A DNA stretch of 5,992 nt, taken from NCBI GenBank assembly GCA_019421015.1, contig JAHZGC010000050.1, positions 1 through 5,992 of the forward strand, in the 5' to 3' direction. Origin of the DNA: Coriobacteriaceae bacterium. GTDB taxonomy: Bacteria; Actinomycetota; Coriobacteriia; Coriobacteriales; UMGS124. Shown one piece after another: positions 1-5,328 of the stretch; the first letter of the stretch is position 1, and every line of letters begins with the position of its first letter. The notes beneath the pieces are model-generated. The model saw only the letters and a program-made list of their open reading frames with translations, did no database searches and was not told the origin of the DNA. Position numbers and translations under genes: made by a program.

Positions 1-1
1 C

Positions 2-2767
2 AACCACCCCACCGAGATCGAGCCCTTCGGCGGCGCGGCCACCTGCGTGGGCGGCGCCATCCGTGACCCCCTCTCGGGCCGCAGCTATGTGTACCAGGCC
101 ATGCGCGTGACCGGCGCGGCCGACCCCACGGTGCCCGTCTCTGAGACGCTGCCCGGCAAGCTGCCCCAGCGCAAGCTCGTGACCACGGCGGCCGCGGGCT
201 ACGCGAGCTACGGCAACCAGATCGGTCTGGCAACGGGCCAGGTCAACGAGCTGTACCACCCCGGCTATGCCGCCAAGCGCATGGAGATCGGCGCCGTGGT
301 GGGCGCCACCCCGGCCGACCACGTGCGTCGCGAGACCCCGGCCCCCGGCGACGTGATCGTGCTGCTCGGCGGCCGCACCGGCCGTGACGGCATCGGCGGC
401 GCCACCGGCTCCTCCAAGGCCCACGACGCCGGCTCTATCGACCATTGCGGCGCCGAGGTCCAAAAGGGCAACGCCCCTGTGGAGCGCAAGATCCAGCGCC
501 TCTTCCGCCGCGGCGACGCCTGCCGCCTCATCAAGCGCTGCAACGACTTCGGCGCCGGCGGTGTGAGCGTGGCCGTGGGCGAGCTGGCCGACGGCCTACA
601 GATCGACCTCAACGCCGTGCCCAAGAAGTACGACGGCCTCGACGGCACTGAGCTTGCCATCTCCGAGTCCCAGGAGCGCATGGCCGTGGCCCTGGCCCCC
701 GAGGACGTCGAGACGTTCATCGCGCTTGCCCATGAGGAGAACCTCGAGGCCACCCCGATCGCCACGGTGACCGAGGAGCCCCGCGTGCGCATGAGCTGGA
801 ACGGCGAGACCATCGTCGACGTGAGCCGCGAGTTCCTGGCCTCCAACGGTGCCCCCAAGCATGCCCGCGTGCATGTGGAGAAGGGCGGCAAGTACCAGCC
901 CGAGTGGGCCGGCGACACCCTGGCCGAGCGCATGCGCTCCGTGATGACCGACCTCAACGTGGCCAGCAACAAGGGCCTCTCCGAGCGCTTTGACTCCACC
1001 ATCGGCGCGGCCACCGTGCTCATGCCCTTTGGCGGAAAGAACCAGCTCACCCCCTCCATGGCCATGGTGGCCAAGTTCCCGGTCGACGGCGAGACCAACA
1101 CCTGCAGTGGCATGGCCTGGGGCTTCAACCCCTACCTCTCCTCCGAGAACCAGTACGAGGGCGCCTACCTCGCCGTGGTCGAGAGCGTGAGCAAGCTCGT
1201 GGCCGCCGGCTTTAAGCATGCCGACGCCTACCTCACGCTGCAGGAGTACTTCGAGAAGCTGCGCGACGAGCCCGAGCGCTGGGGCAAGCCCGTGGCCAGC
1301 GTGCTGGGTGCCCTCATGGCCCAGGTCGACCTGGGCGTGGGTGCCATCGGCGGTAAGGACTCCATGAGCGGCAGCTTTGAGCAGCTCGACGTGCCGCCCA
1401 CCCTGGTGAGCTTTGCCACCGCCGTGGGCCCCGTGGACCGCGTGCAGTCGCCGGAGTTCAAGGGCGCCGGCCACCGCGTTGCCCTGATCCAGCCCGCCTG
1501 CCCCTACGGCACCATTGTTCCCGGCACCAAGGGCCTGCTCAAGGCCTACGACATGGTGGAGAAGCTCATCGACGAGGGCAAGGTCCTGGCCGTGGCGACA
1601 CCCGGCTACGGTGGTCTGGCCGAGACGCTCTTCAAGATGTGCGTGGGCAACCGCGTGGGCATCGAGCTGAACCCGCGCTTTGAGGTGGACGAGCTGTTCT
1701 GGCCCGCCTACGGCAGCTTCGTGGTGGAGCTGGCCGACGACGTGACCGTGGAGGAGCAGATCAACAACATCGCGGTGACCGAGCTGGGCACGACCACCGA
1801 GGCCTACAAGCTGGGGGGCGGCGGCGAGACTGTGGATTTGGCCGCGCTGCAGGAGGCCTGGGAGTCGGCTATCGAGGAGGTCTTTCCCTACCGCGGCGCC
1901 GGCGAGGAGGTCGAGCGCCTGAGCTGTGTGATCAGCAACCCGCACGTGTACGCCGGCCCCAAGATTGGGCGCCCCCGCGTGGTGATCCCCGCCTTCCCGG
2001 GTACCAACTGCGAGACCGACAGCGCCCACGCCTTTGAGCGCGCCGGCGCCGAGGCCCGTGTGATCGTGATCAACAACCTGACCCCCGAGGCTGTGGTCCA
2101 GAGCACCCGCGAGCTGGTGAAGGCCATCAACGAGAGCCAGATTGTCATGCTGCCCGGCGGCTTTAGCGGTGGCGACGAGCCCGACGGCAGCGCCAAGTTC
2201 ATTACGGCGTTCTTCCGCGCCCCCGAGGTCACCGAGGCCGTGCGCGACCTGCTCCAAGCTCGCGACGGCCTGATGCTGGGTATCTGCAACGGCTTCCAGG
2301 CGCTGGTGAAGCTGGGCCTGCTGCCCTTTGGCGACATCCGCCCCATGGACGACACCTGTCCCACGCTGACCTACAACGCCATCGGCCGCCACCAGAGCCG
2401 CCTGGTGCACACCCGCGTGGCGTCGAACCTCTCGCCCTGGCTCAGCAAGTGCGCGGTGGGCGACATCCACACGGTAGCTGTCAGCCATGGCGAGGGCCGC
2501 TTTGTGGCGAGCCCCGCGCTGCTGGCCGAGATGGTGACCAACGGTCAGGTTGCGACCCAGTACGTGGACGAGAACGGCATGCCCTCCATGGACCTGGCCG
2601 TGAACCCCAACGGGTCGGTCCTTGCCATCGAGAGCATCACGAGCCCCGACGGCCGCGTGTTCGGCAAGATGGGCCACACCGAGCGCAACGGCAAGGGGCT
2701 CTACAAGAACGTGCCCGGCGATACGTTCCAGCCGCTCATCGAGGGCGGTGTGGAGTACTTCAAGTAG
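2..2767 (+). CDS. purL: Phosphoribosylformylglycinamidine synthase, single-chain form (5'-truncated by window edge)
   Basis: This cytoplasmic enzyme converts FGAR, ATP and glutamine to FGAM in de novo purine synthesis. The frame is open from base 2 and begins inside the conserved NHPTEIEPFGGAAT motif, so the GTG at 47 is internal, not a start. The visible part is 921 residues; single-chain PurL is usually about 1,200-1,300, so roughly 300 N-terminal residues are missing. In visible numbering, the glycine-rich AIRS-type motif GGRTGRDGIGGA is at 123-134. A second AIRS-like half follows (MPFGGKNQLTPSMAMVAKFP and GVGAIGGKDSMSG). The class I glutamine amidotransferase domain starts near 657 (RPRVVIPAFPGTNCETDS). 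Its nucleophile is Cys762 in LGICNGFQ, and the His/Glu pair is His892/Glu894 in GHTER. The Cys-His spacing of 130 is close to the 125 of Salmonella PurL. The GGFSGGDEPDGS motif resembles the clostridial/bifidobacterial single-chain clade rather than the proteobacterial one. No frameshift or missing key residue is seen. The TAG stop is followed by a terminator. Confidence 0.97.
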   Translation, partial: NHPTEIEPFGGAATCVGGAIRDPLSGRSYVYQAMRVTGAADPTVPVSETLPGKLPQRKLVTTAAAGYASYGNQIGLATGQVNELYHPGYAAKRMEIGAVVGATPADHVRRETPAPGDVIVLLGGRTGRDGIGGATGSSKAHDAGSIDHCGAEVQKGNAPVERKIQRLFRRGDACRLIKRCNDFGAGGVSVAVGELADGLQIDLNAVPKKYDGLDGTELAISESQERMAVALAPEDVETFIALAHEENLEATPIATVTEEPRVRMSWNGETIVDVSREFLASNGAPKHARVHVEKGGKYQPEWAGDTLAERMRSVMTDLNVASNKGLSERFDSTIGAATVLMPFGGKNQLTPSMAMVAKFPVDGETNTCSGMAWGFNPYLSSENQYEGAYLAVVESVSKLVAAGFKHADAYLTLQEYFEKLRDEPERWGKPVASVLGALMAQVDLGVGAIGGKDSMSGSFEQLDVPPTLVSFATAVGPVDRVQSPEFKGAGHRVALIQPACPYGTIVPGTKGLLKAYDMVEKLIDEGKVLAVATPGYGGLAETLFKMCVGNRVGIELNPRFEVDELFWPAYGSFVVELADDVTVEEQINNIAVTELGTTTEAYKLGGGGETVDLAALQEAWESAIEEVFPYRGAGEEVERLSCVISNPHVYAGPKIGRPRVVIPAFPGTNCETDSAHAFERAGAEARVIVINNLTPEAVVQSTRELVKAINESQIVMLPGGFSGGDEPDGSAKFITAFFRAPEVTEAVRDLLQARDGLMLGICNGFQALVKLGLLPFGDIRPMDDTCPTLTYNAIGRHQSRLVHTRVASNLSPWLSKCAVGDIHTVAVSHGEGRFVASPALLAEMVTNGQVATQYVDENGMPSMDLAVNPNGSVLAIESITSPDGRVFGKMGHTERNGKGLYKNVPGDTFQPLIEGGVEYFK

Positions 2768-2832
2768 GGGTTTTCGAGCGATGGTCGGCGGCGCCCGCTT
2801 CGATGCGGGGGGTCTGACCGCCTGTTGTGTTG

Positions 2833-2886
2833 CCGGGGGGCCTGCGTACCGTGTGTACTGCGGTACGTCGGGCCCCCCGGTTTTTT
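2833..2886 (+). terminator. Strong Rho-independent terminator of purL
   Basis: A perfect 10-bp outer stem (CCGGGGGGCC at 2833-2842 with GGCCCCCCGG at 2871-2880) continues, after a small internal loop, into a perfect 7-bp inner stem (CGTACCG at 2845-2851 with CGGTACG at 2861-2867). The 9-nt loop is TGTGTACTG. Six T's follow directly (2881-2886). It lies 65 nt after the purL stop. The minus-strand exit side has no T-run, so it should act only on plus-strand transcription. Confidence 0.93.
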
Positions 2887-2893
2887 ACGGCTC

Positions 2894-2922
2894 GGGGGGT
2901 GGGGCGGATTGGGCCCCGGGGG
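2894..2922 (+). other. G-quadruplex-type motif downstream of purL
   Basis: Four G-runs of lengths 6, 4, 3 and 5 are separated by loops T, CGGATT and CCCC. This meets the usual G3+N1-7 consensus on the plus strand. It starts 7 nt after the purL terminator T-run, so only readthrough RNA or the DNA itself could fold. The CCCC loop can pair with neighbouring G-runs as a hairpin, which would compete with a quadruplex. Function is unknown. Confidence 0.45.
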
Positions 2923-2930
2923 CTCGTCTG

Positions 2931-2995
2931 CGGTTGGGATGAAGCAACGACGGTTGGGACGAGCCGACGGTTGGGGCGAACGAGCGACGGTTGAG
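2931..2995 (+). repeat. Four short direct repeats, core CGGTTGGG
   Basis: The core CGGTTGGG occurs at 2931-2938, 2951-2958 and 2968-2975, with a fourth copy CGGTTGAG at 2988-2995. Start-to-start spacings are 20, 17 and 20 bp. Copies 2 to 4 share the longer form CGACGGTTGRGRCG (R = A or G). The units are imperfect and there is no spacer/repeat structure of the CRISPR kind. They lie outside any gene, between the purL terminator and an AT-rich island. They could be a small tandem array, a protein-binding cluster or a remnant of a dispersed repeat. Confidence 0.7.
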
Positions 2996-3009
2996 ACGGG
3001 AATGCGGTA

Positions 3010-3180
3010 TCATTTGTAAAAACTCCGATATATGCATGATGAAATTTTGATAACTGATATCTTTGTTCTAACCGTTCACACCAATCCTGGGATTTTTGGC
3101 GTCTCCTCCATAAAATATTAATCAATCATGAAAGTGAATCATGCAAAACCCGAAGATTTCACGTTTTTTATTGCGATTTT
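3010..3180. other. AT-rich intergenic island, no supported gene
   Basis: Base composition shifts sharply from the GC-rich surroundings to AT-rich for about 170 bp. The stretch contains GATAT/ATATC arms (3027-3031 and 3057-3061), the palindromes ATGCAT (3032-3037) and AAATTT (3042-3047), and an AATCATG direct repeat (3124-3130 and 3137-3143). The only short reading frame noted (29 codons from ATG 3032) has no Shine-Dalgarno sequence. In a convergent gap this may be ordinary non-coding DNA, a small-RNA locus or a relic of inserted DNA. I see no recognisable RNA family or transposon end. Confidence 0.6.
3134..3169 (+). terminator. Possible weak intrinsic terminator facing the end of the regulator gene
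   Basis: GTGAATC (3134-3140) pairs with GATTTCAC (3155-3162), giving 7 bp with one bulged T and a 14-nt loop. It is followed after one base by six T's (3164-3169). The stem is short and AU-rich, so it would be weak alone. On the plus strand it could back up the purL terminator or end an undescribed small RNA. On the minus strand the same hairpin has only TTT plus an AT-rich tail and could help end the regulator transcript. Confidence 0.3.
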
Positions 3181-3183
3181 GAT

Positions 3184-3261
3184 CCCTTTGCCCCCCACCT
3201 GCCCCCCGATTCCTGCCCCGCGCTCCCTGCCGCCTGTCCCGCGCCCCGCGTCCCGCGTCCC
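3184..3261 (-). other. G-rich 3' tail of the regulator transcript (long-loop quadruplex-prone tract)
   Basis: On the minus strand, starting at the regulator's stop codon, there are eight G-runs of three to six G's in about 70 nt. Separating loops from the stop onward are 4, 3, 10, 5, 8, 5 and 4 nt, so it narrowly misses the strict four-run, loop 1-7 rule but fits long-loop quadruplex variants. It includes a 7-bp tandem duplication (plus-strand GCGTCCC at 3248-3254 and 3255-3261). Plus-strand RNA from here would be C-rich and G-poor, the composition Rho prefers, so the tract might also stop transcription invading the regulator gene. Confidence 0.5.
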
Positions 3262-4850
3262 TACGAAAACAGGTCGATGATCTCCTGCTTGGAGTGGGCG
3301 TCGAGCTTGACGTAGATCTCGCGCATGTAGCTGCGTACGGTGTTGGAGGTGATGTGGAGCTCCTCGGCGATGTAGGGCGACGTGCGCCCGCGGGCCAGCA
3401 GCAGCACGATCTCGCGCTCGCGGGGCGTGAGGTGGTACTGCGCCGCAAGCTCCTGGGAGCGGCGCTCCATGTAGGCGTCTTCGGCGGCCGCGCTGGCTAT
3501 GCCAGTTGCACTGACGGTATCGGCTACGGGCTCTCCTTCCGCTGCGGCGGGAGCACCTTCGGCCTCGACCGACTCCTTGACCATGTCCTCCAAAGGCGGC
3601 ATGGCGGTGTGGGTGGACTTGCGCGCCTTGCGGCCCAGGGCCATGGAGGCGGCGGCGAGCAGATAGGCCGCGCCGAGCACCACGATGAGCATGCGGGTGA
3701 AATACTCGATGTGGGTCTGCGCCCCCAGCGCCATGCCCGCGACGATGCTGGCCACAAGGCAGAGCCGCGCTATGAGCGTGGTGGCAGACAGTACCGCGAC
3801 GATGGGAGCCTGCCGTAAGTATGCGGTGTCTACCAGCAAGAATAGTATCGAGATATTCACGATGCCGTTGATGAAGATAAGTCCGGCGCAAAAGATATGG
3901 CTGTAGATGGTCCCCGTGAACGGAAGGGCCACCAGCAAAAGGGCTATCACCGGGAACGCCATTTTGAACGCCCTGCGCAAGTCGACGCCGCGATGCATGA
4001 CCAGCGACAGGAACGCCATACTGGCCGCCGCCAGCGCCAGGGCCAGGTTGTGGAAGGGGGTGGTCGTGCCCACGGGCGAGCCGGTGAACAAAAACGCCGA
4101 CATGAACCCTGTGAGCGCGGTAAACGCGGCATATATGATTAAGGGCCCCCTGAGCTCGCTGAGCACTTTGCAGGTTGCGTGCCAGCTGTCGTGGGGATTG
4201 GAGAATTCCGGTATGGGCCACGCCGTTGTCGCAGGTTGCCCTATGCGAATGTGTCCCAGAAGGCGGAGCAGCACGGCGCTCATGATTCCCAACACCCCAA
4301 GCGCGGGAATCTGTATATCTGTCGATAGGTAGCCGAGCCCCATGGTCATAAGGGCGTTGAACAGGATGCACACTGCAAGGGTGGCCAGGCACCGCCGGGG
4401 CTTAAGCGGCACGAACGGTACGAGCCATGCGGCATTGGCTATGATGAGGGCGGTCCCATAGACGCCGGGCATGATTACCGTGGCACCTGGCAACGCCCAC
4501 TCGAACTGCGAAAACAGGTTGAGCGCCACCAGCACCAGGGTGGCCACGATGCCCGGCACCCGAAAGTCGTACGACGGGTGCAGGCAGCCCATGACCACAA
4601 GCACCGCCGAGCATCCAACGATCGAAAGCGACGTGGCGAGGGAGAACTCCAAGTTCGCCTCGTTAAGCGGATAGATGCCCGGCACGCTCGAGAGCGCGGT
4701 GGAGTAGGTGAGGTTCATCAGGGCGCGATAGAGCCCGTAGCCTATCACCAGGGCGAGGCAGTATATGTCTACAGGAGAGCGATGGGGCGTACCGGCGGCG
4801 GTCTTCTCGGCTGTTCTATCGGTGGCGACCGGGCGCCTTAATGCAGTCAT
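3261..4850 (-). CDS. Membrane-embedded LuxR-family transcriptional regulator (12 TM helices + C-terminal HTH)
   Basis: This 529-residue protein has about twelve hydrophobic helices: approximately 27-47, 72-91, 97-114, 126-149, 153-175, 181-199, 234-256, 266-285, 294-313, 318-340, 348-374 and 382-405. They form a 6+6 layout with a longer loop at 200-233, resembling a transporter fold. A polar, Ala/Glu-rich linker (406-471) leads to a LuxR/GerE helix-turn-helix at 472-529. That domain shows LTPREREIVLLLARG, IAEELHITSNTVRSYM and IYVKLDAHSKQEIIDLF, with SY where many family members have TH after TVR. There is no receiver or autoinducer domain, so it is probably a one-component sensor holding its DNA-binding domain at the inner membrane face. 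ATG 4850 is preferred because AGGTGA lies 5 nt upstream; the GTG at 4859 overlaps that site. Regulators of this type are common beside respiratory reductases in Coriobacteriia, so the divergent flavoenzyme is the likely target. The ligand is unknown. Confidence 0.93.
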   Translation of the reverse strand: MTALRRPVATDRTAEKTAAGTPHRSPVDIYCLALVIGYGLYRALMNLTYSTALSSVPGIYPLNEANLEFSLATSLSIVGCSAVLVVMGCLHPSYDFRVPGIVATLVLVALNLFSQFEWALPGATVIMPGVYGTALIIANAAWLVPFVPLKPRRCLATLAVCILFNALMTMGLGYLSTDIQIPALGVLGIMSAVLLRLLGHIRIGQPATTAWPIPEFSNPHDSWHATCKVLSELRGPLIIYAAFTALTGFMSAFLFTGSPVGTTTPFHNLALALAAASMAFLSLVMHRGVDLRRAFKMAFPVIALLLVALPFTGTIYSHIFCAGLIFINGIVNISILFLLVDTAYLRQAPIVAVLSATTLIARLCLVASIVAGMALGAQTHIEYFTRMLIVVLGAAYLLAAASMALGRKARKSTHTAMPPLEDMVKESVEAEGAPAAAEGEPVADTVSATGIASAAAEDAYMERRSQELAAQYHLTPREREIVLLLARGRTSPYIAEELHITSNTVRSYMREIYVKLDAHSKQEIIDLFS

Positions 4851-4855
4851 GCGAA

Positions 4856-4861
4856 TCACCT
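4856..4861 (-). promoter_or_regulatory. Ribosome binding site that decides the regulator start
   Basis: On the minus strand AGGTGA stands 5 nt before ATG 4850. The in-frame GTG at 4857-4859 is part of this site, and no comparable site is seen at the right distance before that GTG. The ATG is therefore the better start. Confidence 0.7.
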
Positions 4862-4902
4862 GTCTGAACGCGGATGGAGATCGAAACCATACAATTCCAC
4901 GC

Positions 4903-4918
4903 TAGTACCCTAGTACCC
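4903..4918. repeat. Tandem 8-bp repeat TAGTACCC x2 upstream of the regulator
   Basis: TAGTACCC occurs at 4903-4910 and again immediately at 4911-4918, 53 bp before the regulator start codon. On the minus strand a 4/6 match to a -10 box (TATGGT, 4885-4890) lies just downstream with no -35 match. The tandem pair covers the -35 position and could be an activator site. A leader-RNA element or chance duplication is also possible. Confidence 0.6.
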
Positions 4919-4940
4919 CCAATGCCATGGAACGCGCCGT

Positions 4941-4964
4941 TGGAATCGACGGTGAATGATTCCA
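4941..4964. promoter_or_regulatory. Inverted repeat TGGAATC/GATTCCA, candidate operator
   Basis: Perfect 7-bp arms TGGAATC (4941-4947) and GATTCCA (4958-4964) are separated by 10 bp. Further copies of the half-site lie nearby: ATTCCA at 4894-4899 and TGGAA at 4928-4932. The dyad form and repeated half-sites suit a dimeric DNA-binding protein in the divergent gap. No consensus for this regulator family is known to me, so the assignment is structural only. Confidence 0.45.
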
Positions 4965-5001
4965 TGCGCCCTGTGCTGAGACCCCCACAGTATCCGCCGT
5001 C

Positions 5002-5045
5002 TGCCTGTCAATTGCTACCGTTCATTTTGTAGGGATTGACGGGCA
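5002..5045. promoter_or_regulatory. 44-bp dyad in the divergent gap, candidate operator or leader hairpin
   Basis: The outer arms TGCCTGTCAAT (5002-5012) and ATTGACGGGCA (5035-5045) match at 10 of 11 positions. Inner arms CTAC (5015-5018) and GTAG (5029-5032) are in register, each separated from the outer arm by 2 nt, around a 10-nt loop. In all, 14 of 17 opposed positions are complementary. In plus-strand RNA two of the three mismatches become G-U pairs, leaving a single G-G mismatch. No T-run follows on either strand, so it is not an intrinsic terminator. It may be a binding site for the adjacent regulator or an RNA structure in a long leader. Confidence 0.6.
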
Positions 5046-5053
5046 AGTGTCAA
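5026..5053 (-). promoter_or_regulatory. Candidate promoter of the regulator gene
   Basis: On the minus strand a perfect -35 TTGACA (5048-5053) is followed after 16 bp by TACAAA (5026-5031), a 4/6 match to the -10 consensus. Transcription would start near 5019 and give a leader of about 170 nt. The -10 box sits in the central loop of the 5002-5045 dyad and one arm lies in the spacer, so a protein bound there would be expected to affect this promoter. Confidence 0.4.
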
Positions 5054-5102
5054 AACCGACGCCACAACGGCGCGTGGGGTCGACCGGTGTGGATTATTTA
5101 TC

Positions 5103-5108
5103 TTGACA
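5103..5108 (+). promoter_or_regulatory. Orphan -35-like TTGACA upstream of the flavoenzyme gene
   Basis: A perfect TTGACA lies 124 bp before the flavoenzyme start codon on the plus strand. At the usual 16-18 bp spacing there is no reasonable -10 box (17 bp gives TGTCTC). Either the promoter needs an activator, or the hexamer is chance and the real promoter is elsewhere in the gap. Confidence 0.25.
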
Positions 5109-5218
5109 GCATGTGCCTGCGTTTTTGTCTCCCCCACAAAACGAACCTGACCCCATCTGGCCATCTCGCCGCACCATGGCAAGCGGCAAGTGCGTCCAAG
5201 GGGGATGCACGCCTATAC

Positions 5219-5225
5219 AAGGAGG
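5219..5225 (+). promoter_or_regulatory. Strong ribosome binding site of the flavoenzyme gene
   Basis: AAGGAGG, a near-perfect anti-16S match, ends 7 nt before ATG 5233. It fixes the start codon and implies efficient translation when the gene is transcribed. Confidence 0.9.
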
Positions 5226-5232
5226 TTTACCT

Positions 5233-5328
5233 ATGGAGGCAGTTTGTTCGAGGCGCGGCATGCTCAAGGGGGCGGCCATGGGTGCCGCGGCGGCCGGCTT
5301 TGCTGCCATTGCTCCGGTTGCTCTGGCC
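5233..5328 (+). other. Twin-arginine (Tat) signal peptide of the flavoenzyme
   Basis: Residues 6-12 read SRRGMLK, matching the S/T-R-R-x-F-L-K consensus with Met for Phe. An Ala/Gly-rich hydrophobic core runs over residues 13-27, and an A-L-A site at 30-32 precedes EGEDP. No Cys follows the cleavage site, so it is not a lipoprotein. Tat export fits a protein that folds with FAD in the cytoplasm before crossing the membrane. Confidence 0.88.

Larger units (their letters stand above)
2768..3260. other. Convergent intergenic region between purL and the regulator (493 bp)
   Basis: No protein or known RNA gene is supported here. In order it holds the purL terminator (2833-2886), a quadruplex-type motif (2894-2922), the CGGTTGGG repeats (2931-2995), the AT-rich island (3010-3180) with a weak hairpin and T-run (3134-3169), and the G-rich tail of the regulator transcript. 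No strong intrinsic terminator for the regulator itself was found. Confidence 0.8.
4851..5232. other. Divergent regulatory gap between regulator and flavoenzyme (382 bp)
   Basis: This gap carries the control signals of both flanking genes and no gene of its own. Besides the listed dyads, tandem repeat and promoter candidates, it has CCCCCACA twice (4982-4989 and 5131-5138), GGCAAGTG twice (5042-5049 and 5185-5192), and overlapping palindromes GGTCGACC (5078-5085) and ACCGGT (5083-5088). The length suggests long leaders or several protein sites. Confidence 0.75.

Noticed and set aside
47..49. GTG as the start of purL
   Set aside because: The same frame stays open to the window edge and encodes the conserved NHPTEIEPFGG motif upstream, so the gene is simply truncated.
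596..2677. A 693-codon open frame on the minus strand opposite purL
   Set aside because: It is antisense to a clearly functional purL. It is rich in His, Gly, Ala and Leu in low-complexity patterns, as expected when the complement of a GC-rich gene lacks stops, and shows no domain motif.
2931..2995. CRISPR array
   Set aside because: The repeats are only about 8-14 bp, imperfect, with 9-12 bp between cores and no cas genes in the window.
3032..3121. A 29-codon plus-strand frame (starts MHDEILITD) in the AT-rich island
   Set aside because: No Shine-Dalgarno sequence precedes it and no promoter is evident; such short frames are expected by chance in AT-rich DNA.
2760..3125. A 121-codon minus-strand frame in the convergent gap
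   Set aside because: It runs through the purL terminator hairpin and the direct repeats into the purL stop, has no good ribosome site, and its product has no family features.
3139..4392. A 417-codon minus-strand frame overlapping the regulator in another phase
   Set aside because: Its product is Arg/His/Gly-rich with no recognisable domain, while the overlapping frame encodes twelve helices and a LuxR domain. It is a high-GC shadow.
5214..5219. TATACA as a -10 box for the flavoenzyme
   Set aside because: It touches the ribosome binding site, so a transcript starting from it would lose that site, and no -35 stands at the proper distance.
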